Source of the DNA: a bacterium
Lineage (GTDB): Bacteria; Oederibacteriota; CAKKQC01
NCBI GenBank assembly: GCA_919901855.1
Contig: CAKKQC010000001.1
Location: forward strand, 252,995 to 316,994
Direction: 5' to 3'
DNA length: 64,000 bases
Positions 24,561-33,501 of the stretch are shown in pieces. Each line of letters starts with the position of its first letter. The first letter of the stretch is position 1. Both the position numbers and the translations under genes were made by a program. A model generated the notes under the pieces. The model saw only the letters and a list, made by a program, of their open reading frames with translations, did no database searches and was not told the DNA's origin.

Positions 24561-25970
24561 ATGGCTGAGTTGAACGAGATTTGGCGGGGTGCGTTGGAAC
24601 AGCTGAAGAGCCGGATGCCGGCGTCCCAGGTTGAGACCTGGATTTCACCCCTGCGGCCGCTCCGGGTCGAGACGGATACCGTCGTCGTCGGGGTCGGAAG
24701 CGAGCTCCACAAGGCCTACGTTGCCCGCAACTGCCAGGCCCGGCTCGAGGAGGCCCTTTCAGCGGCCGCCGCGAGCCCGGTCAAGATCCGGCTCGAAGTC
24801 GAGACCGAAGGACAGGGCCTCCTGTTCCCGAACCCGGAAGTGATGGTCGCAACGACCACGGCCCCTGACGCTCGCGCCCCGCGCCCCGCCGCGGCCACGT
24901 CCAGCCTGTCACGCTCCCGGAGCGGGCGGGGGAGCCTCGGCGGCGATGAAGGCGGCCTGCCGCTCAACCCCAAGCACATCTTCGAGACCTTCGTCGTTGG
25001 CGCCAACAACCGCTTTGCCCACGCCGCGGCGCTGGGCGTGGCCGAGAAGCCCGGGCGGATGCACAACCCCCTCTTCCTGTACGGCGGCGTGGGGCTGGGC
25101 AAGACCCACCTCCTGCACGCGATCGGGCACGCGGTCAAGGCCGCGTTCCCCCAACGGCGCGTCCTCTACACGACAATGGAGAAATTCACGAACGACATGA
25201 TCAAGGCGATCCGGGAGCAGAACACCGTCGACTTGCGGCGCAAGTACCGGTTCCCCGATCTCCTCCTCATCGATGACATCCAGTTCCTGCAGGGCAAGGA
25301 AAGCACCCAGGATGAGTTCTTCCACACGATCAACGACCTCATGGCCGGCCAGCGCCAGATCGTGGCGACGTCGGACACGCACCCCAAGGACATCAAGGTC
25401 GAGGAGCGGCTGAAGTCGCGGTTCCAGGGCGGCCTCGTGGCGGACCTCCAGGCGCCCGACGTCGAGACCCGGATCGTGATTCTCAAGACCAAGACCGACC
25501 GCGAGGGGCTCCAGGTGCCCGAAGAAGCGCTCGCCGTCATCGCCGAGGCCGTCCAGTCGAACATCCGCGAGCTGGAAGGTGCGCTCAACCGCGTCGTGGC
25601 CATGGCGGCCATGACGGGCCAGCCCGCGTCCGCCGCTCTTGCGCGGGACGCACTGCGGGACCTCATCTCGGTCAACCGTCCCCCGCGCACGTTCGACCGC
25701 ATTCAGCAGGCCGTCGCGCACCACTTCGCACTCGAAGCCTCTGTCCTGTCGGACAAGACTCGCACGGACGCGGTGGCTTATCCCCGCCAGCTCGCCATGT
25801 ACCTCTGTCGCGAGATGCTTGGGGCGTCGTCCGTTCTCATCGGCATGCAGTTCGGCGGCCGCGACCATTCGACCGTCCTGCACGCGATCGAGAAGATCAA
25901 GCGCCTGCACGACGCGGACCCCCAGACACGCGATCACCTGTCACAGATCCGCCGCAGTCTGGACCTCTAA
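24561..25970 (+). CDS. dnaA: Chromosomal replication initiator DnaA
   Basis: A 469-aa initiator that binds DnaA boxes and opens the origin. Domain I starts WRGALEQLKSRMPASQVETW. A Pro/Ala-rich linker (about 95-130) precedes domain III with FVVGANNRFAHAAA, Walker A GGVGLGKTHLLH (about 174) and Walker B LLLIDDIQFLQGK (about 234). Domain IV ends with the DNA-binding GGRDHSTVLHAIEKI signature. A G-rich ribosome site (GGGGGGACTT) precedes the ATG. Confidence 0.98.
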   Translation: MAELNEIWRGALEQLKSRMPASQVETWISPLRPLRVETDTVVVGVGSELHKAYVARNCQARLEEALSAAAASPVKIRLEVETEGQGLLFPNPEVMVATTTAPDARAPRPAAATSSLSRSRSGRGSLGGDEGGLPLNPKHIFETFVVGANNRFAHAAALGVAEKPGRMHNPLFLYGGVGLGKTHLLHAIGHAVKAAFPQRRVLYTTMEKFTNDMIKAIREQNTVDLRRKYRFPDLLLIDDIQFLQGKESTQDEFFHTINDLMAGQRQIVATSDTHPKDIKVEERLKSRFQGGLVADLQAPDVETRIVILKTKTDREGLQVPEEALAVIAEAVQSNIRELEGALNRVVAMAAMTGQPASAALARDALRDLISVNRPPRTFDRIQQAVAHHFALEASVLSDKTRTDAVAYPRQLAMYLCREMLGASSVLIGMQFGGRDHSTVLHAIEKIKRLHDADPQTRDHLSQIRRSLDL

Positions 25971-26129
25971 GCGGATGCGTCTTGTGCACAGTGGTCCGGC
26001 ACGCTTCGCCCCCGTGTGCGACATGTTTTTTCGTCTTCTCCGGACCCATCCACGTACGGATACTACTGTATTAATATCTTCCGTCATAGTAGGATGTGGA
26101 CAGCTGGGACCAAAGGGGGAATCTCCCGC

Positions 26130-27227
26130 ATGGAACTGAAGATCGGCCGCAAGGAGCTCACCGCCGCGCTCGAGACGACCAGCAGCGTGGTATCCACGCG
26201 ACCCACCCTCCCGATTCTCGGGAATGTGCTCATCGACGTCCGGAAGAAGGACGCCGTCCTGTCGGCCACCGACCTTGAAGTCGGTATCGTCCTCTCCGTG
26301 CCCGCCGAGGTGAAACGCGAGGGCAAACTCACGGTGCCCGCCCGCAAACTTCTGGACATCGTCCGCGAGCTTCCGGGCGATTCCGTAAGCCTCGAGACCG
26401 ACGCTGCGTCGCGCATGCTGCTCAAGGCCGGCGCCGTTGAAATCAAGCTACTCGGGCTCGCCCCCGACGAGTTCCCGCAGCTTCCGGAGGTCAAGAAGGA
26501 GGCGGAGGTCAAGGTCGCGTGCGCGACCCTGGCGAAGATGATCGACCGCACGCTCTACGCGGTGTCGAACGACGAGACGCGGTACGTGCTCAACGGCGCC
26601 TACCTTGTCTGGGAGAAGAGCGAGCTGAAGATGGTCACGACCGACGGCCGGCGGCTGTCGTTCATCCGGGCGGCGCTGGAAGGCACCGGCGGGAAGGGCG
26701 AAGCCGTGGTGCCCACGAAGGCCCTGCAGGAGCTCGTGCATCTCTTCGGGTCCGCGGAGGGCGAGGTCACCGTCGTGCTGGGCGAGGGGTACGCGAAATT
26801 CACGGTGGGCAGTGCCACGCTGACGACGCGACTCATCGACGGGAGGTTCCCGGACTACGAACAGGTGATCCCGAAGGCGCAGGACAAGAAGGTCACCGTG
26901 GCGACGGATGCGTTCCTGGCGGCCACGCGCCGCGCGGCGCTGATCGCCGCCGACCGTTCCTCGTCCGTGCGCCTCGACGTCCGGAAGGGCTTCATCACCT
27001 TCAGCGCGGCCAGCCACGAGCTCGGCGAGGCCCGCGAGGAGGTGCCCGCCGCCTACGACGGCGAAAGCCTGTCGGTGGCCTACAACGCACGGTATCTGAC
27101 GGATGTTCTCAAGCACATCGAGACGAAGGAAACCCTGCTCGAGCTGTCGACGGCGCTGGCGCCCGGGGTCCTGCGGCCCGCCGGGGACGAGACCTACGTG
27201 TGCGTCGTCATGCCAATCCGCCTCTAA
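26130..27227 (+). CDS. dnaN: DNA polymerase III beta subunit (sliding clamp)
   Basis: A 365-aa protein, the normal clamp length, that encircles DNA and tethers polymerase III. Start MELKIGRKELTAALETTSSV and PILGNVLI are typical, and the C-terminus ends in the cleft-forming CVVMPIRL (canonical family ending MPMRL). AAAGGGGGA precedes the ATG. The 160-bp gap to dnaA has an AT-rich patch (about 26065-26090) that may contain a promoter. dnaN is followed by csgG after 13 bp rather than by recF. Confidence 0.97.
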   Translation: MELKIGRKELTAALETTSSVVSTRPTLPILGNVLIDVRKKDAVLSATDLEVGIVLSVPAEVKREGKLTVPARKLLDIVRELPGDSVSLETDAASRMLLKAGAVEIKLLGLAPDEFPQLPEVKKEAEVKVACATLAKMIDRTLYAVSNDETRYVLNGAYLVWEKSELKMVTTDGRRLSFIRAALEGTGGKGEAVVPTKALQELVHLFGSAEGEVTVVLGEGYAKFTVGSATLTTRLIDGRFPDYEQVIPKAQDKKVTVATDAFLAATRRAALIAADRSSSVRLDVRKGFITFSAASHELGEAREEVPAAYDGESLSVAYNARYLTDVLKHIETKETLLELSTALAPGVLRPAGDETYVCVVMPIRL

Positions 27228-27240
27228 GGAGGAAACCGCT

Positions 27241-28185
27241 ATGACCCGATTTCCCAGCGTGTTCCGCGCGATGCCCGGTGCCCTGGTCGCCCTGCTGATC
27301 GCCGGCCTGACGGGGTGCGGTGGCAAGCAAACAGTGCGTCCCGCGGAGCCCGTGCTCGCGGAGAAGATCACGGGGCCGCGCCTGCGTATCGCCGTCGTGG
27401 AGTTCGAGAACAAGACCGTCTACGGCTCCCGGCTGGGCACCGCCGCGGCGGATATCCTTGTCACGGAGCTCGCGAAGACCAACCGGTTCATCCTCATCGA
27501 GCGCCAGAAGCTCGAGAAGGTCATGGCGGAGCAGAAGCTGGGGCTCACGGGCGCCGTGGATCCCGACACCGCCGCGCGGATGGGCAAGGTCCTGGGCGCG
27601 GCCGCCATCGTCTCCGGCGCGGTCTCCCAGTTCGGGGTCCACACCGAGGGGAGCGACATGCTGATCACCGAGTCCAAGCGCCAGGTGGCCGAGGCGGTCG
27701 TGGACGTGCGGATCATCGACGCCGAGACGGCCCAGATCCTCTTTGCCGAGTCCGGCAAGGGGAAGACGGTCAACTCCACGGGGTCGTTCCTCGGGCTGGG
27801 CACGCGCTCGTCGTACGACGAAGCGCTCGAGGGCAAGGCCCTCAGAGAGGCCATCACGTCTTTCGCGGCCAACGTCGTGGCCCGGCTGGTCCAGATCCCG
27901 TGGTCTTGCCGCGTGGCCGAGATGGACGGGCCGACGATCTACCTCGACGCCGGACTGGCGTCGGGGCTCGAGGTCGGCTCCATCCTCGAGGTCATCAAGC
28001 TCGGGGCCGAGATCAAGAGTCCCTCGACGGGGCTCGTGATCGGCCACAAGGAAACCCGGCTGGGCCGTCTCAAGGTCCTCGCGCGCATGGGCGAGGACGC
28101 CTCGACGGCGCAGATGATCGAGGGGAACAATCCGGCCCGCGGCGACCTGTGCCGGATGATGCGGGGCGTCAACCCCGGGTACTGA
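27241..28185 (+). CDS. CsgG-family outer-membrane lipoprotein
   Basis: A 314-aa lipoprotein with a signal peptide ending in lipobox LTGC (Cys26). The CsgG fold follows: RIAVVEFENKT, AADILVTELAKTNRFILIERQKLEKVMAEQ in two parts, and MGKVLGAAAIVSGAVSQFG. CsgG of Escherichia coli forms the nonameric curli export pore; many distant members have unknown substrates. The C-terminal 90 residues form an extra beta domain (DAGLASGLEVGSILEVI) seen in FlgT-like proteins. AAGGAGG precedes the ATG, and the gene is probably co-transcribed with dnaN. No other curli genes are present. Confidence 0.85.
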   Translation: MTRFPSVFRAMPGALVALLIAGLTGCGGKQTVRPAEPVLAEKITGPRLRIAVVEFENKTVYGSRLGTAAADILVTELAKTNRFILIERQKLEKVMAEQKLGLTGAVDPDTAARMGKVLGAAAIVSGAVSQFGVHTEGSDMLITESKRQVAEAVVDVRIIDAETAQILFAESGKGKTVNSTGSFLGLGTRSSYDEALEGKALREAITSFAANVVARLVQIPWSCRVAEMDGPTIYLDAGLASGLEVGSILEVIKLGAEIKSPSTGLVIGHKETRLGRLKVLARMGEDASTAQMIEGNNPARGDLCRMMRGVNPGY

Positions 28186-28204
28186 CCCTCTCGGGTCCTT
28201 CAGC

Positions 28205-28528
28205 TCAGAAGAATCTAATGCCGACCTGGTAGTGGTTGGGGGTGACTTCGCGGACCCAGACGACGCGGGCCCGGCGGAGGCCCCCCTTCGTGGCCGGCGA
28301 CCTCGGCACCCGGACCTCGAGGATCGTGCCCGGCAGGAGCAGGCTGGAACTCGTGAGGCTCATCCCGCTGCGGCTCACGTTCTCGGCCTTGCCGCCCCGA
28401 ACCGTGTTCAGGAGCGAGACCATCCTCGCCGGCGGCGGGAGCCGGCGGACCTTGTAGCCCAGCCCCACCGAGAGGGCGAATCGCGGATCGTGCCGGCGCT
28501 CCTTCGTGGGCTTCCTCATCGCCGTCAT
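28205..28528 (-). CDS. PilZ-domain protein
   Basis: A 107-aa single-domain protein. The c-di-GMP binding elements are the N-terminal RRHDPRF (RxxxR-type) and NVSRSGMSL ((D/N)xSxxG), followed by a beta-barrel ending VRVPRS...RVVWVREV...GIRFF. It probably binds cyclic di-GMP and alters a partner protein. The ATG overlaps the NlpC/P60 stop (ATGA), linking it to muropeptide recycling genes; the functional meaning of that link is unknown. Confidence 0.8.
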   Translation of the reverse strand: MTAMRKPTKERRHDPRFALSVGLGYKVRRLPPPARMVSLLNTVRGGKAENVSRSGMSLTSSSLLLPGTILEVRVPRSPATKGGLRRARVVWVREVTPNHYQVGIRFF

Positions 28529-29337
28529 CGTACCACCACGCGCCGGCAACTGTCCCGCAGGGCGGCCCAGTGGGGGTCGTCGACGGCCGTGACCTGTACT
28601 TGCGGGATGCCCGCCGTCGTGGCGTGAATGAACTCCTGGGGTGATACGGCCAGCCCGACGTGGGTCGCCTGGCGGAAGAACAGCAGGTCCCCGGCGGCCA
28701 AGGCGCCGCGCGGGACCTCCGTGAGCCGGGGGTCGCGAGCCTGGTCCCCGGCATCCCGGGGCAGGTCGACGCCGTGGAGACGGAACAGGAGCTGGATGAA
28801 CCCCGAGCAGTCGAGGCCGAAGGGCGTGGTGCCGCCCCAGCGGTAGGGGAGGCCGAGCATGGCGCGCGCCTGCCGCACGACGCCCGCCGCCAGATCGTCA
28901 ACGCTGGTCCAGCTCCAGGAGGCGGTCGCATCGCAGACATCGCCGGACTGGACGAAGGCCGGCAGCGCCCCGGGCGCCTCGACCGGGAGCCATCCATCGA
29001 CGCCGTCGCCCGTCCGGACGAGCGGCGAGCCCAGCGGCGCCGTGAAGAGCAGGGGCGCCCTGACGCCAGGGGCTGCATGGAGGTTGGCGAACAGGGACCG
29101 GACCGTAACGACCGCGGCCGCTACGGGAGGCCAATCGCCGGGCACGAACCCGTCCGCCGCCGCCCAGCCGGCGTAGCCGTCGTGCCGGAAGCGGAGGTGC
29201 AGGTACGCGACCGGGGGTGCGATGCGTTCCGTCACGACGGCGACGTCGCCGAGCCGCGCCTGCGTCACGACTTCGCTCGTGGGGTCGGGGTCCCGGTACA
29301 CGTTGACGACTGGTTCGGCCGCCACGACGAGGCTCAT
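28525..29337 (-). CDS. NlpC/P60 cysteine peptidase with SH3 domains (YkfC-like)
   Basis: A 270-aa cytosolic protein without a signal peptide. Two SH3b-like domains (about 1-130) precede the NlpC/P60 domain, with catalytic Cys in PFGLDCSGFIQ, His in ATHVGLAV and the third polar residue in EFIHATT. The arrangement matches gamma-D-glutamyl-L-diamino acid endopeptidases such as YkfC, which trim recycled muropeptides. The ATG overlaps the dipeptide epimerase stop (ATGA), as in other ykfB-ykfC type pairs, and supports that role. Confidence 0.87.
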   Translation of the reverse strand: MSLVVAAEPVVNVYRDPDPTSEVVTQARLGDVAVVTERIAPPVAYLHLRFRHDGYAGWAAADGFVPGDWPPVAAAVVTVRSLFANLHAAPGVRAPLLFTAPLGSPLVRTGDGVDGWLPVEAPGALPAFVQSGDVCDATASWSWTSVDDLAAGVVRQARAMLGLPYRWGGTTPFGLDCSGFIQLLFRLHGVDLPRDAGDQARDPRLTEVPRGALAAGDLLFFRQATHVGLAVSPQEFIHATTAGIPQVQVTAVDDPHWAALRDSCRRVVVR

Positions 29338-30446
29338 GGGGCCGAGGGCTCCGCGTCCCGGTACCGCTCGAGGACGGCCTCGTCGACTTCCACCCCGAGC
29401 CCGGGCTCCGGCCCCAGATGCTGCGCGCCTGCGGTCATCCGCGCGCCGCCCGCGACCACGGGATCGGCTTCGAGCCCGAACGCGCCATCGAGGTCGATCC
29501 AGCGGACGTTGGCGAGCCCGAGCGCGACCGCAAGCCCGGCCGAGATGGAAACCCGGGTCTCGATCATGCATCCGACCATGACCGGGACGCCGGCGGCCTC
29601 GGCCATCCGGACCATGAGCGCGGCCTCGTCGGGTCCGCCGCACTTCTGGAGCTTGACGTTCACGGCCTTCACGACGTTCCCGGCGAGCACGCGCGCGAGA
29701 CTGGCCGGCCCGGTCACGGCTTCGTCGGCGGCCACGGGTACGGGGGAGCGACGGGCGACCTCGAACAGCCCCTCGAGGTTGACGGCGGCCACCGGCTGTT
29801 CGAGGAGCTCGACGCCGGCCGACCGAAGCCGGTCGGCGAAGTCGAGCGCTCCGGCGAGCGTATAGCCCTGGTTGGCGTCGGCGAGGAGCCGGGTCCCGGA
29901 GCCGAGCGCCTTGCGTACGGCAATGACCCGGGCGGCGTCCGCTGCCGGGTCGACGCCGACCTTGAGCTTGACGACGGGGAAGCCTGCGGCCACCGCGCTG
30001 CGCGCGGACGCAATGGTCGTGGCCTCGTCCGCCAGCCCGAGGGTAAGGCAGGCGGGAGCCGCCTCGCGGGCGCCGCCGAGCAGGCGGGCGAGCGGGAGCC
30101 CGAGGGCGCGGGCGCGCAGGTCGGCGAGCGCGGTGGAGGCCGCGCAGCGGGCCGAGGGCAGGGAGGCGAGGTCGCGCTGGAGCACGAGCCGAAGGACTTC
30201 GGCATCCATCGGGTCGGCGCAGACGAGCCGCTCGGTTGCCACGCGGCCGAGGGCTTCCCGGACGTCGCCCAGCCGCTCGCCCGTGACCTCGCGCACGGGT
30301 ACCGCCTCGCCCCAGCCCAGCGTGCCGTCGTCGGCCTCGAGCCGGAGGAGGCACGCCCGGCACGCCGTGCGGGTGGCATAGGCGAGCACCAGGGGCGCGC
30401 GCATGGGGATCGCCACGGGGAAGACCGTGGCGCGGATGATCCGCAT
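29334..30446 (-). CDS. Dipeptide (L-Ala-D/L-Glu) epimerase, enolase superfamily
   Basis: A 370-aa muconate-lactonising-type enolase superfamily member. Catalytic Lys lies in VVKLKVG; metal ligands are in LADANQGY, LLEQPV and VAADEAV; the second base is Lys in NVKLQKCGG. In this subgroup the enzyme epimerises L-Ala-D-Glu released from peptidoglycan to L-Ala-L-Glu. Overlap with the downstream NlpC/P60 gene agrees with muropeptide recycling. The exact dipeptide specificity is not provable from sequence. Confidence 0.87.
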   Translation of the reverse strand: MRIIRATVFPVAIPMRAPLVLAYATRTACRACLLRLEADDGTLGWGEAVPVREVTGERLGDVREALGRVATERLVCADPMDAEVLRLVLQRDLASLPSARCAASTALADLRARALGLPLARLLGGAREAAPACLTLGLADEATTIASARSAVAAGFPVVKLKVGVDPAADAARVIAVRKALGSGTRLLADANQGYTLAGALDFADRLRSAGVELLEQPVAAVNLEGLFEVARRSPVPVAADEAVTGPASLARVLAGNVVKAVNVKLQKCGGPDEAALMVRMAEAAGVPVMVGCMIETRVSISAGLAVALGLANVRWIDLDGAFGLEADPVVAGGARMTAGAQHLGPEPGLGVEVDEAVLERYRDAEPSAP

Positions 30447-30460
30447 GCCTTAGCTTGGCA

Positions 30461-30502
30461 CAAAAGACGAACCGGCCGGAGGACAAAGCCCCCGGCCGGT
30501 TC
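30461..30502 (-). terminator. Rho-independent terminator of the rpsO-pnp operon
   Basis: On the minus strand GAACCGGCCGG pairs perfectly over 11 bp with CCGGCCGGTTC around a 12-nt loop and is followed by GTCTTTTG. It begins 30 bp after the pnp stop. It separates pnp from the epimerase gene that starts 15 bp later. Confidence 0.8.
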
Positions 30503-30531
30503 GGTTGTTATCGTTCGACAGGATGGGTGAC

Positions 30532-33375
30532 TTACCGGTTGCCGCCGTAGCCTCCGCCACGGTTCCCGCCGCCACCGGTTCCACCACCGCCACCGCCGTA
30601 GCCGCCGCGGCCACCACCACCGCCGCCATAGCCGCCACGACCACCACCGCCACCGCCGTAGCCGCCGCGGCCACCACCACCGCCGCCATAGCCGCCACGA
30701 CCACCACCACCTCCCCCGTAGCCACCGCGGCCACCACCACCGCCGCCTCCGTAGCCGGGACGACCACCACCGCCACCGCCGTAGCCACCGCGGCCGCCAC
30801 CGCCGCCTCCGTAGCCACCACGGCCTCCGCCACCGCCGCCGTAGCCGGGGCGGCCACCACCACCGCCGCCATAGCCGCCACGACCGCGACCCCCGCCGCC
30901 ACCACCACCACCGCCGTAGCCGCGGCCACCACCACCACCGCCGCCGCCCTGGCCTTGGCGAGGCGTCCCGGCTCCGTAGAACCCGCCGTACGAGCCGCGC
31001 CCGCCGCCGGACAGGGCCGGATCGTGGCTACGTTCGTGCGCGCCGGGTCCGGGCTGGGGCCCGTCCTCGTCGATGAACTCGTCGGGGTTCAGCGGCTCGG
31101 GCATCCCCTCGGGGGACGCCTGCGGCTCGGGTTCGCGCCGCGGTTCCTCGCGGCGACCCTCGTCGCGCGGGCGTTCGTCGCGCCGGCCCTCGTCCCGGCG
31201 ACCCTCGTCGCGCGGACGGTCGTCGCGCCGGCCCTCATCGCCGCGGCTCTCGGAAGCTCCGCCCTCCTCGCGCCGCGGGGTTAGGTTCTCGTTCCCCTCC
31301 ACGTCGCGCAGGGTCAGCCGGATCTTGCCGGTTCCGGCATCGACCTCGATCACCTTCACGCGCACCTCGTCGCCCTCCTTGAGGACGTCGGACGGGTGCC
31401 GGACGCGCTCGTGCGAGATCTGGGACACGTGGACGAGCCCGTCCGTGCCCGGCAGGATTTCGACGAATGCGCCGAAGTCCGTAATCTTCTGGACCTTGCC
31501 CACGTAGACGCGGCCGACCTCGGCCTCCTCGGTCATCGCCTTGATCATGGCGACGGCCTTCGCCATCGTCTCCGCATTCTGCCCGACGACGAGGATGCGC
31601 CCCGTCTCGTCCAGGATCTCGATCTTCAGGCAGCCCGATTCCGCGATGAGCTTCCGGATCGTCTTGCCGCCCGTGCCGATGACGCCGCCGATCTTGTCGG
31701 GCGGAATCTGGACCACCTCGACTCTGGGGGCGTGCGGCGAGAGCTCCGGCCGCGCGGCCGGGAGCGTCGCGTTCATGACGTCGAGGATCTTGAGCCGCGC
31801 GTCACGCGCCAGGCCCAGCCCCTCCGTGAGGGCGTCCAGGGCCACGCCGATCGTCTTGACGTCGAGCTGGATGGCCGTGACCCCGGTCACGGTGCCCGCG
31901 ACCTTGAAGTCCATGTCGCCCATCCCGTCCTCGATCCCCTGAATGTCCGTGATCAGCGCGCGCTTGTCGCCGCGCGAGATCATGCCGATCGAAATGCCGG
32001 CGACGGCGGCCTTGATGGGCACGCCGGCGTCCATGAGGGCGAGCGAGGTGCCGCAGACCGTCGCCTGGGACGAGGAGCCGTTGGACTCCAGGATCTCGGA
32101 CACGGCGCGGACCACGTACGTGAACTCCTCCTGCGTCGGGAGCACGCACCGGAGGGCCTTCTCCGCGAGCATCCCGTGACCGATGTCACGCCGGGACGGG
32201 CCGCGGTTCGGCTTGACCTCCCCGACGCTGTACGCGGGGAAGTTGTAATGCAGCATGAAGCGCTTGAAGCTCGTGCTCTCGAGCGTCTCCATCTTCTGCG
32301 CGTCGGCCTCGGTGCCGAGCGTGAGGGTCACGAGGGCCTGGGTCTGCCCGCGCTGGAAGATCGCGCTCCCGTGCGTGCGGGGGAGCACCCCGGTCACGCA
32401 GGAGACGGGACGCAGCTCGGTCCAGGCGCGGCCGTCGGGCCGCGAGCCGGAGTCGATGACCATGTCCCGGACGACTTCCCACTCGATTTCGGCGAGCACG
32501 CGCTCGACGTCGGAGCCCTGCTCGGGGAACTTCTTTGCGAAGGCGGCTTCCTGGTCGGCCTTGACCTTCTCGGTGCCCTCCTCGCGGGCCAGTTTGTCCG
32601 GGTTGGCGATCGCGGCCTTGAGCGGCGCGGTCGCGGCGGCGCGCACGGCTTTGGCCACCGCCTCGTCGACCTGGGGCAGCTTGACCTCGGCCTTGGGCTT
32701 CCCCGCGGCCTTCCGGAGGTCCGTCTGCAGGCGGAGCAGGGGCGCGATTTCCTTGCGCGCGAACTCGAGGGCGGCGGCGATCTCGGCCTCCGGCACCTGG
32801 AGGGCGCTGCCTTCGACCATCACGATCTTCTCCTCGTTGGCCGAGACGATGAAGTCCAGGTCCGACGTCAGGAGCTGTTCGAGGGTCGGATTGGCGATGA
32901 GCTCGCCGGCCACGCGACCGACTCGGATGGCCGCGACGGGCCCGGCGAACGGGGTCGCCGAGAGGTGGAGGGCGGCGGCGGCGGCGTTGAGCGCCAGCAC
33001 GTCGGGATCGTTGGCGCCGTCGGCGCAGAGGACGAGCACGTCCACCTGGACTTCGCGGCGCAGGGTCTCGTCGAACAGGGGGCGGAGCGTGCGGTCAATG
33101 AGCCGGCTCGTGAGCGTTTCCTTGTCGCGGGGCCTCGCCTCGCGCTTGAAGAACCCGCCCGGCACCTTGCCGCCCGCGTACATGCGCTCCCGGTAATCGA
33201 CCATCAGGGGGAAGTAATCCTTGCCGGTGATGTCGGCCTTGGACATCACGCACGCCGCCAGCACGACGGTTTCGCCGTACTGGGCGAGCACCGCGCCGCC
33301 AGCCTGGCGGGCGAGCGAGCCGGTGTCGAACGACAGGGGTCTCCCTGCAAATGTGATCTGAATCTTCTCAGCCAT
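30532..33375 (-). CDS. pnp: Polyribonucleotide nucleotidyltransferase with long Gly/Arg-rich tail
   Basis: A 947-aa PNPase; the usual length is about 700. Two RNase PH domains (about 1-215 and 310-545) with an alpha-helical linker, a KH domain (IGGVIGTGGKTIRKLI) and an S1 domain (GKVQKITDFGAFVEILPG) are complete, so 3'-5' phosphorolytic RNA degradation is expected. After about residue 700 comes an Arg/Asp/Glu repeat (RRDERPRDEGRR-type). About 160 residues of GGGGGGRGGYG-type repeats with ten R(G/P)GY units then follow to the end. The tail resembles eukaryotic RGG RNA-binding, phase-separating regions. It is in frame and ends at a proper stop before the terminator. Confidence 0.96.
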   Translation of the reverse strand: MAEKIQITFAGRPLSFDTGSLARQAGGAVLAQYGETVVLAACVMSKADITGKDYFPLMVDYRERMYAGGKVPGGFFKREARPRDKETLTSRLIDRTLRPLFDETLRREVQVDVLVLCADGANDPDVLALNAAAAALHLSATPFAGPVAAIRVGRVAGELIANPTLEQLLTSDLDFIVSANEEKIVMVEGSALQVPEAEIAAALEFARKEIAPLLRLQTDLRKAAGKPKAEVKLPQVDEAVAKAVRAAATAPLKAAIANPDKLAREEGTEKVKADQEAAFAKKFPEQGSDVERVLAEIEWEVVRDMVIDSGSRPDGRAWTELRPVSCVTGVLPRTHGSAIFQRGQTQALVTLTLGTEADAQKMETLESTSFKRFMLHYNFPAYSVGEVKPNRGPSRRDIGHGMLAEKALRCVLPTQEEFTYVVRAVSEILESNGSSSQATVCGTSLALMDAGVPIKAAVAGISIGMISRGDKRALITDIQGIEDGMGDMDFKVAGTVTGVTAIQLDVKTIGVALDALTEGLGLARDARLKILDVMNATLPAARPELSPHAPRVEVVQIPPDKIGGVIGTGGKTIRKLIAESGCLKIEILDETGRILVVGQNAETMAKAVAMIKAMTEEAEVGRVYVGKVQKITDFGAFVEILPGTDGLVHVSQISHERVRHPSDVLKEGDEVRVKVIEVDAGTGKIRLTLRDVEGNENLTPRREEGGASESRGDEGRRDDRPRDEGRRDEGRRDERPRDEGRREEPRREPEPQASPEGMPEPLNPDEFIDEDGPQPGPGAHERSHDPALSGGGRGSYGGFYGAGTPRQGQGGGGGGGGRGYGGGGGGGGGRGRGGYGGGGGGRPGYGGGGGGRGGYGGGGGGRGGYGGGGGGRPGYGGGGGGGRGGYGGGGGGRGGYGGGGGGRGGYGGGGGGRGGYGGGGGGRGGYGGGGGGTGGGGNRGGGYGGNR
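30541..30960. repeat. Minisatellite encoding the Gly/Arg/Tyr-rich tail of PNPase
   Basis: Tandem imperfect units of roughly 30-36 bp built from GCC-type Gly codons with CGN-GGN-TAY, all in one frame. Codon choice varies between units, which points to selection on the protein as well as slippage. It is not a CRISPR array: there are no unique spacers. Confidence 0.85.
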
Positions 33376-33501
33376 GGGTACGTCAGTCTCCTTTGTGCGT
33401 CCGGGCCCCGTCGCCTTAGAGGGCGTCCTTACGGGGATCCCGCGATCGCTTGTGTCATCTTCATGGCCCGGGCCCTCCGTCCTGGAGGGTCAGGGGCCGG
33501 T
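33376..33501 (-). promoter_or_regulatory. Hairpins in the rpsO-pnp intergenic leader
   Basis: On the minus strand CCCTCC/GGAGGG with a 5-nt loop (about 33465-33485) and CCCCGT/ACGGGG enclosing a longer arm (about 33408-33440) precede pnp. In other bacteria hairpins at this position are cut by RNase III and let PNPase repress its own translation. A similar role here is an inference from position. Confidence 0.45.

Noticed and set aside
28186-28204. Terminator between csgG and the PilZ gene
   Set aside because: GACCC/GGGTC gives only a 5-bp stem with no T-run; too weak to claim.
30541-30960. Regular short repeats that look like a CRISPR array
   Set aside because: They are in frame, encode Gly/Arg/Tyr repeats of PNPase, and have no unique spacers.
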